From: Desulfobacterales bacterium
GTDB taxonomy: Bacteria > Desulfobacterota > Desulfobacteria > Desulfobacterales > JAHIVH01
Direction: 5' to 3'
Assembly (NCBI GenBank): GCA_020056645.1
Contig: JAGVHJ010000247.1
Span: 1-10,772, forward strand
Length of the DNA stretch: 10,772 nt
This document shows, piece after piece, positions 6,589 to 10,772 of the stretch; the first letter of the stretch is position 1, and each line of letters begins with the position of its first letter. Below the pieces are notes generated by a model. The model worked only from the letters and a program-made list of their open reading frames with translations, searched no databases and was not told where the DNA came from. Both the position numbers and the translations under genes were made by a program.

Positions 6589-9207
6589 TCATGGGGCCAG
6601 GAGATTCCGGAACCGGTTGATTCTCTCCAGATAACCGTTCAATTGATCCCTGGAAGCGGGGCCGCTAATCCCTTTTTCCTCAAAATAGGAGACCGCGTTT
6701 GAAAAGTTGATTTTCGATAACGCCTCGGGTGTTTCTATTTCGTTCTCTTTATGCATGGAGGCTCCCATGGCCTGGACCTTTTTCATTCTTGCCTTGTAGT
6801 CGAGCTCCTCCTCCCCGTGTTTGATAAAGAAAAGAATCACCACCAGATAAGATTCGAAATAGGTTTTCAGAAAATTCGCAAACAGGTGGAGTTTCTTCAA
6901 TCCCTGGGCCGTTACATTGTAGGTGTCGGGCAGGTTCTTGTGGGGAATGAGGATCGCCTCGTCAATAAAGGCTTTGATGTTTTTCCGGACAATGTATTCC
7001 GGGTTATGGGCCGTGTCTGGAGCGAATTCATAGGAGAAGAGATCCTGCAAGAAGAGGTATGTCTGATGCAGCGTGACCGTTGAAAGCTGAAACGCTTCGG
7101 CGTCAAGGATCGCGAGGGCCGTGTATGAAGCGCCGATGAAAAAGGAGATGCTGTTGTTTTTGTAATAGTCGAGGGCCGGCCGCTTGCTCGTTTTCACCTT
7201 GAAGAGGGTATCATCGGTGATTTGGGACTCCTCTTTGACACCCGATTCGATAAATTTCCGTTGCACATAGTTCATGAGGGCCGATTTAAGTGCCCTTTCG
7301 GGTTCGATGAGGAGGGTGTCCGAGAGGTTGGCTTTCTGGGAGACCAGGTAGCTCATATAGGTCTGTATATATTGATTCAGTTTTTGATAGGTGAAGGAGA
7401 GTTTGGAACAGTTGAGAATGGCGCTCGCAACCACCGCGTGGGGCGTGACGATGGAGGACTTGTTGATGCAATCGATGAACTTATTGCCAAGATCCCTCAA
7501 TAGACTGGCGTGTTCATCCTTTGAAAGGTCTTGGGCGTTGACGCCATTGTCCTTACAATACTCGTTAAAGGACATGGGCTCATGAAAATTGAGATAGATC
7601 TTCCCGTATCGCTTGGTGATGAACCGGCGGGCCTTGATCATCTGCTTCAGGCTTTCCGCGGCTTTTTCCCCGCCCTCCACCTCGTGAAGATAAGAGCTCT
7701 CTTCCATGACCCGGTCGTAGCCGATAAAAATAGGAGCGAAGATCAGATCGTTACACACCCCCTCCTCACAGGCGTTTATCAGGATGGAAAGCATGCCGAG
7801 TTTGGGGGATAGAACCTTACCCGTCCGGCTCCGGCCTCCTTCGATGAAAAATTCGATGTTGAATCCTTCTGTAAGGAGTTTTTTCACATATTCGGAAAAA
7901 ATTCGGGAGTAGAAGGGCGCGCCCCGGAAGGTCCTTCTAAGAAAAAAAGCGCCGCCTCCCCTGAAAATGGTGCCAAGGGGCCAGAACGACAAGTTCTTTC
8001 CAGCGGCGATATGGGGGCACGGCATGTTGTTTCTGTGAAACGCAAAGGAGATCATCAGATAGTCAAGGTGGCTTTTGTGGCAGGGCACAAGGATGAGCGG
8101 CGCTTTTTTGGAGGCCTCTTTCAGACGTTTCAAACCCTTGACATCCACGATCATGTCGTCGAACATGTTCTTTTTAAGCCAGGCCACGACCGCGTCGTAG
8201 GCCCTAATCCAGTTCATGCTGTAGTTGGAGGCCACCTCTTCCAGGATATCGGCCGCCTCTTTCCGGACCTCTTTCAAGGCGAGATTGTTCTCTTGGGCGT
8301 AATCATTCATATAGCGCTGGACCGGTTCACTGGTCAGAATGTTCTCCTTGATCTCTTCACGGGATTTCAATATCGGCCCTGTAACGGTTTGACGGTGGCG
8401 GTTCATGCTTTGAATCAGATGACGCCTCATCATCATTGCCTGCTGTTCAATGGGGAGCTCTTTTACGACGTCGGTTTGGATGAATGCGCGGATGGAGAGG
8501 GGTTCCGCAATCTCCACAAAGGTCTTTCCGGGGTGCCGGAGAAGCTTCACTATGCGCCTGAGTTTTCCGGGTTTCTCTTCGCTTCCGAAGAGAAGATCGA
8601 TGAAGGTTGGCGTGGCGTGGTCCGGGTCACTGCTGAAAAACATGAGCTGGGGCACGATATAAATGGGCCGGTCCATTCTTTTTTGGATCTCGATGAGATA
8701 GGCCATGGGGTCTGTTTTTTCCTTTACAAACCGTCTGTAAAAGGCGCGTTTGCCAATGAGGGAGATCATGGCTGACCGGCCGTTCTGAAGCTCTTTTTCG
8801 ATGTAGTTCCGTTTAAAGGGATCTGGAAAGGAAAAATGTCTGAAAAAATGGATGATTTTGGAGATGACGATCTTCATGAGCCGGGTGATCGGTTGCCAGC
8901 GGTAAAAATTGAACGCGAATCCGATGGTCGCGTTGGGCGCCCCGAGAAGCCGGTATCGGGTATGGCAGAAGAGAAACGCGAAATGGCTTTTATATTTGGT
9001 GGCGTAAACGATCACCCCCTCCTGGCCCAGGGCTTGCAACTGTTCCACCTGCTTGGGGTCGATGGAGATCCTCGAAAAGAGGAACTTCAGAATGACCGAA
9101 GAGAGAAAACTCGGTTTGTCGGGAAGATAACAGGCGTAGTGGTCAAGGGTGTGCTGAAACAGGGATTTAAAAAAATGGCCGATTTTCTTGAATATCTGTC
9201 TTGTCAT
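6589..9207 (-). CDS. plsB: Glycerol-3-phosphate 1-O-acyltransferase, PlsB type
   Basis: An 872-aa protein, somewhat longer than the enterobacterial enzyme of about 807. It is expected to acylate position 1 of glycerol-3-phosphate, the first step of phospholipid synthesis, at the inner face of the cytoplasmic membrane. The four acyltransferase blocks are in order: CHKSHLDY with His377 and Asp382 (HxxxxD), GGGAFFLRR at 417-425, FFIEGGRSRTGK at 453-464, and IFAPIFIGYDRVMEE at 489-503. Residues about 60-250 look like a second, degenerate acyltransferase half: TKYKSHFAF occupies the HxxxxD place without the Asp, as in the N-terminal part of other PlsB proteins. The C-terminal 300 residues are helical and family-specific. 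The ATG at 9205-9207 has only a weak binding site (GGCGGA, about 12 bases off); no better start is seen. It is first in an operon with the MurU-AmgK gene. Confidence 0.92.
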   Translation of the reverse strand: MTRQIFKKIGHFFKSLFQHTLDHYACYLPDKPSFLSSVILKFLFSRISIDPKQVEQLQALGQEGVIVYATKYKSHFAFLFCHTRYRLLGAPNATIGFAFNFYRWQPITRLMKIVISKIIHFFRHFSFPDPFKRNYIEKELQNGRSAMISLIGKRAFYRRFVKEKTDPMAYLIEIQKRMDRPIYIVPQLMFFSSDPDHATPTFIDLLFGSEEKPGKLRRIVKLLRHPGKTFVEIAEPLSIRAFIQTDVVKELPIEQQAMMMRRHLIQSMNRHRQTVTGPILKSREEIKENILTSEPVQRYMNDYAQENNLALKEVRKEAADILEEVASNYSMNWIRAYDAVVAWLKKNMFDDMIVDVKGLKRLKEASKKAPLILVPCHKSHLDYLMISFAFHRNNMPCPHIAAGKNLSFWPLGTIFRGGGAFFLRRTFRGAPFYSRIFSEYVKKLLTEGFNIEFFIEGGRSRTGKVLSPKLGMLSILINACEEGVCNDLIFAPIFIGYDRVMEESSYLHEVEGGEKAAESLKQMIKARRFITKRYGKIYLNFHEPMSFNEYCKDNGVNAQDLSKDEHASLLRDLGNKFIDCINKSSIVTPHAVVASAILNCSKLSFTYQKLNQYIQTYMSYLVSQKANLSDTLLIEPERALKSALMNYVQRKFIESGVKEESQITDDTLFKVKTSKRPALDYYKNNSISFFIGASYTALAILDAEAFQLSTVTLHQTYLFLQDLFSYEFAPDTAHNPEYIVRKNIKAFIDEAILIPHKNLPDTYNVTAQGLKKLHLFANFLKTYFESYLVVILFFIKHGEEELDYKARMKKVQAMGASMHKENEIETPEALSKINFSNAVSYFEEKGISGPASRDQLNGYLERINRFRNLLAP

Positions 9208-9241
9208 AGGATGAGGTCCGCCTTTTTTACCGGGAGTCTTT

Positions 9242-9274
9242 TCAGTAAGGATACGTCATGTTTCCGCATGGCAT
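9242..9274 (-). other. Possible 10-codon leader ORF ahead of plsB
   Basis: On the minus strand an ATG at 9272-9274 opens MPCGNMTYPY and stops at 9242-9244. GAGAAGGA lies about eight bases upstream, a better binding site than that of plsB itself. It starts 67 bp before plsB, out of frame with it. It may be chance, or a short translated leader that affects plsB expression. Confidence 0.25.
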
Positions 9275-9301
9275 GGTGAACATCCTTCTCTTTCAATGGA
9301 G

Positions 9302-9310
9302 TTTATACCA
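9302..9310 (-). promoter_or_regulatory. Candidate extended -10 promoter for the plsB operon
   Basis: The minus strand reads TGGTATAAA here, a TGn extension joined to TATAAA (five of six of the consensus). No -35 box is seen at the usual distance, which is tolerated in extended -10 promoters. Transcription would begin near 9295, leaving about 88 bases of leader before plsB. The arm of an inverted repeat at 9312-9318 abuts it. Confidence 0.35.
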
Positions 9311-9311
9311 T

Positions 9312-9357
9312 GCGTAAAAATGTTTCCCCTGAAATAGTGATTTTTTTTCATTTACGC
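9312..9357. repeat. Hyphenated palindrome in the plsB / membrane-protein divergent region
   Basis: GCGTAAA at 9312-9318 and TTTACGC at 9351-9357 are perfect 7-bp inverted arms, with ATG/CAT adding partial symmetry further in. It sits just upstream of the candidate plsB -10 element, where an operator could act. The rest of the 368-bp divergent spacer (9208-9575) is A-rich with no other gene and no strong plus-strand promoter. Confidence 0.4.
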
Positions 9358-9575
9358 AACAAAAAATTCAGATGGCGCGAAGGAAAAACCGCATAAAAAA
9401 AATCCCGTCCAAAGGAAAAAAAATGGGCTTGCGTCAGGATGGCTTGTATGGTATCGATTCAATCTGTTTAAATTTGACCGGGAGTCAGGCGGCCTTCCGG
9501 GGATTGTTTAGACTTTTTAGTAAATAAATCATTGGGTTGTACATATCTTACTATTTCAAAGGAGGATCGGCTTTT

Positions 9576-9788
9576 ATGAGAACTTTAATAGGTGGTGCAA
9601 TTGCGGCGGTGTTAGGGGTCATTGGGCTTGCAGTATGGTTTCCTCAGCTGATGCAGCTTATCGCAGGGATTCTTCCTTCCATGCTGATCGTGGGCGGAGC
9701 GCTCGCGATGTATCTGGGTTTCGATGAGCTGAAAGATTCCTGGAACAAGGATATGAGCGCCGGAGATGAGGCCAAATCAGAAGAGTAA
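9576..9788 (+). CDS. Small two-helix inner-membrane protein
   Basis: A 70-aa protein of unknown function. Two hydrophobic segments are clear: about 3-24 (glycine/alanine-rich, ending in a Trp-Phe-Pro turn) and about 29-49 (IAGILPSMLIVGGALAMYLG). A short charged tail ends in acidic residues. The short turn between helices implies a hairpin with both ends on one side of the membrane. The start at 9576 is set by AAAGGAGG at 9558-9565, ten bases upstream; a TTG at 9537 in frame lacks a binding site. It is separated from the next gene by a terminator. The layout (glycine-rich helix, W-containing turn, Pro-containing second helix, about 70 residues) recalls the magnetosome protein MamI, but the likeness is of general pattern only and nothing else magnetosome-related is in the window. 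Confidence 0.75.
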   Translation: MRTLIGGAIAAVLGVIGLAVWFPQLMQLIAGILPSMLIVGGALAMYLGFDELKDSWNKDMSAGDEAKSEE

Positions 9789-9831
9789 CCCCATCGTTGA
9801 GCGTCGCTCTTATTTCGTGTTTTGCAGAATC

Positions 9832-9865
9832 AAACCCGCCTCTCTTGCGCGGGTTTTTATTTTTC
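9832..9865 (+). terminator. Rho-independent terminator after the small membrane protein gene
   Basis: AAACCCGC (9832-9839) pairs perfectly with GCGGGTTT (9849-9856) around a 9-nt loop and runs into TTATTTTTC. It lies 44 bp past the stop codon. The next gene starts only 33 bp after it, so that gene either relies on read-through or has a promoter overlapping the terminator. Confidence 0.8.
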
Positions 9866-9868
9866 GTT

Positions 9869-9887
9869 CTTTCACTCGATCTTCAAG
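9869..9887 (+). repeat. 19-bp direct repeat, left copy
   Basis: CTTTCACTCGATCTTCAAG is repeated perfectly at 10713-10731, 844 bp downstream. The left copy ends inside the Shine-Dalgarno sequence of the lipoprotein gene. The match stops exactly at both edges. Confidence 0.85.
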
Positions 9888-9898
9888 GAGGTGTGGGG

Positions 9899-10744
9899 AT
9901 GCGTCTCAACAGGATGCCGCTTCTTATCGTTTTATTCGCTTTTCTTCTGCCGGGCTGTGCGATGTTTCAGAAAATGATCGAAAAACCCGAGGTGGAGTTC
10001 AAGAATCTCTCCATGCAAGAGATGTCCCTTTTCCAGGGAACGCTGGTATTTCATTTCGCGGTGACCAACCCCAACGCCATCGATCTTCCCGCCAATGAGC
10101 TGACCTATGATCTCAAAATCGACGGACGTCCCTTTATCAACGGCAAACTCGACAAGGGCATTCAATTGCCGGCCAAAAAAACGGAGATGGTGGCGATTCC
10201 GGTGAAGATTGAGTACGCCTCCTTTTTCAGCTCCCTCGCAGAGATCTTCAAGAAAGAGTCCATCGCCTACGACTTGACCGGCACATTCGGAAAATTCGGC
10301 CTTTCGGTTCCGTTTCAGACCAAGGGAACCCTTCCCGTCCCCAAATTGCCAAAGATTTCCGTAAAAGAGGTGAACGTGGAGAACCTCTCGTTCAAAGGGG
10401 CCGCTTTGGACGTGCTTGTCGAAATGGAGAACGAGAACGGGTTTCCCGTACCGCTGAAAGGGTTCGATTATGTTCTCTCTCTTGGGGGAAAGAAGATCGC
10501 CCAAAGCCGGGCCGATACCAAGCAACCCCTTTCGGGCAAAGGAAAATCATCGATAAAAATCCCTGTGAATCTGGATTTCTTCGAGATGGGCCAGGCAGCC
10601 GCCAACCTGCTGAATAACTCCCGTTCCGACTATGAACTGACCGGCGCGATGCGGCTCGATGTGCCTGGAAAAGGAGAAGAGCGGTTCGATTATTCGATGA
10701 AGGGGGAGGCGCCTTTCACTCGATCTTCAAGTTTCAATAAATAG
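9899..10744 (+). CDS. Lipoprotein with two LEA14/WHy-type domains
   Basis: A 281-aa lipoprotein. The signal peptide runs MPLLIVLFAFLLPGC, with lipobox LPGC and Cys20 as the lipidated residue; Ala at +2 suggests outer-membrane sorting. Two tandem beta-sandwich domains follow, about 30-140 and 150-265. Each opens with a V..L.......F.V...NPN or ENENGFPVPL pattern, then a YDLKIDG or YVLSLGG strand and a G.....PAKK/GKGKSSI...PV closing strand. This is the water-stress/hypersensitive (LEA14) fold, found in many bacterial lipoproteins of unclear role, often proposed in stress protection or envelope integrity. AAGGAGGTG at 9885-9893 is five bases from the ATG; the frame is open further 5' but passes through the terminator. 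The last residues (FTRSS) are encoded by the second copy of the 19-bp direct repeat. Confidence 0.85.
   Translation: MRLNRMPLLIVLFAFLLPGCAMFQKMIEKPEVEFKNLSMQEMSLFQGTLVFHFAVTNPNAIDLPANELTYDLKIDGRPFINGKLDKGIQLPAKKTEMVAIPVKIEYASFFSSLAEIFKKESIAYDLTGTFGKFGLSVPFQTKGTLPVPKLPKISVKEVNVENLSFKGAALDVLVEMENENGFPVPLKGFDYVLSLGGKKIAQSRADTKQPLSGKGKSSIKIPVNLDFFEMGQAAANLLNNSRSDYELTGAMRLDVPGKGEERFDYSMKGEAPFTRSSSFNK
10713..10731 (+). repeat. 19-bp direct repeat, right copy
   Basis: A perfect second copy of the sequence at 9869-9887, here within the 3' end of the lipoprotein gene and 13 bp before an ATG at 10745. In the left copy the following ATG is 11 bp away, so both copies sit at a similar distance ahead of a possible start codon. 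Confidence 0.85.
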
Positions 10745-10772
10745 ATGACGAGAGGCTACCGCAGGGTAATCG
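10745..10772 (+). CDS. Possible start of a further gene, cut by the window edge
   Basis: An ATG abuts the lipoprotein stop codon directly, and nine codons (MTRGYRRVI) are open to the edge. There is no clear binding site, so it would depend on translational coupling. Too little is visible for any assignment. Confidence 0.25.

Noticed and set aside
6033..6620. Plus-strand open frame of 195 codons across the MurU part
   Set aside because: It is antisense to the nucleotidyltransferase domain, with no binding site or recognisable motif; a shadow frame.
8011..8775. Plus-strand open frame of 254 codons within plsB
   Set aside because: It is antisense to the most conserved part of plsB, its composition reflects the opposite strand's codons, and no domain is recognisable.
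9367..9390. Third copy of the element, from TTCAGATGGCG
   Set aside because: Only about ten bases resemble the TCAAGATGGCG of the element, and the flanks do not align.
9932..10525. Minus-strand open frame of 197 codons within the lipoprotein gene
   Set aside because: The sense strand has a lipobox, a strong binding site and a known fold; this frame has none of these.

Overview
The window looks like chromosomal DNA from a Gram-negative bacterium, most plausibly a Desulfobacterota (deltaproteobacterial) lineage. That placement is an inference from gene content: a PlsB-type glycerol-3-phosphate acyltransferase, a lipoprotein with a lipobox, a peptidoglycan-recycling kinase/uridylyltransferase, and a dihydrodipicolinate reductase of the plant-like type. 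No rRNA or tRNA gene, CRISPR array, prophage or transposase gene was found. Starts were placed by Shine-Dalgarno position, so several genes are shorter than their longest open frame.

Layout. (1) 1-657 has no credible gene. It holds a MITE-like element (44-402) with near-identical 13-bp inverted ends and two internal inverted repeats, followed by AT-rich DNA. (2) 658-2712, minus strand, reads in transcription order: a 72-aa protein with two CxxC pairs, a secreted papain-fold (C39-like) protein, then, after a short deleted copy of the same element (1555-1665), an MBL-fold hydrolase. (3) 2713-2904 is a divergent spacer with a 32-bp near-perfect palindrome. (4) 2905-3708, plus strand, is a SpoU/TrmH-type RNA 2'-O-ribose methyltransferase whose 3' end overlaps the convergent dapB (3695-4525) by 14 bp. 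(5) 4526-4862 is a spacer with inverted repeats. (6) 4863-9207, minus strand, is a two-gene operon: plsB, then a fused MurU-AmgK protein. (7) 9208-9575 is a divergent control region with a candidate extended -10 promoter, a possible 10-codon leader ORF and a hyphenated palindrome. (8) 9576-10744, plus strand, holds a 70-aa two-helix membrane protein, a rho-independent terminator, and a double-LEA14/WHy-domain lipoprotein bracketed by a perfect 19-bp direct repeat.

Functionally much of the window serves the cell envelope: phospholipid synthesis (PlsB), recovery of MurNAc/GlcNAc into UDP-MurNAc (MurU-AmgK), diaminopimelate/lysine synthesis (DapB), and a lipoprotein. No obvious defence or secondary-metabolite system is present. 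The best leads are the MurU-AmgK fusion, the palindromic element family, the 19-bp direct repeat, the plant-type DapB, and the small CxxC/C39 gene pair.
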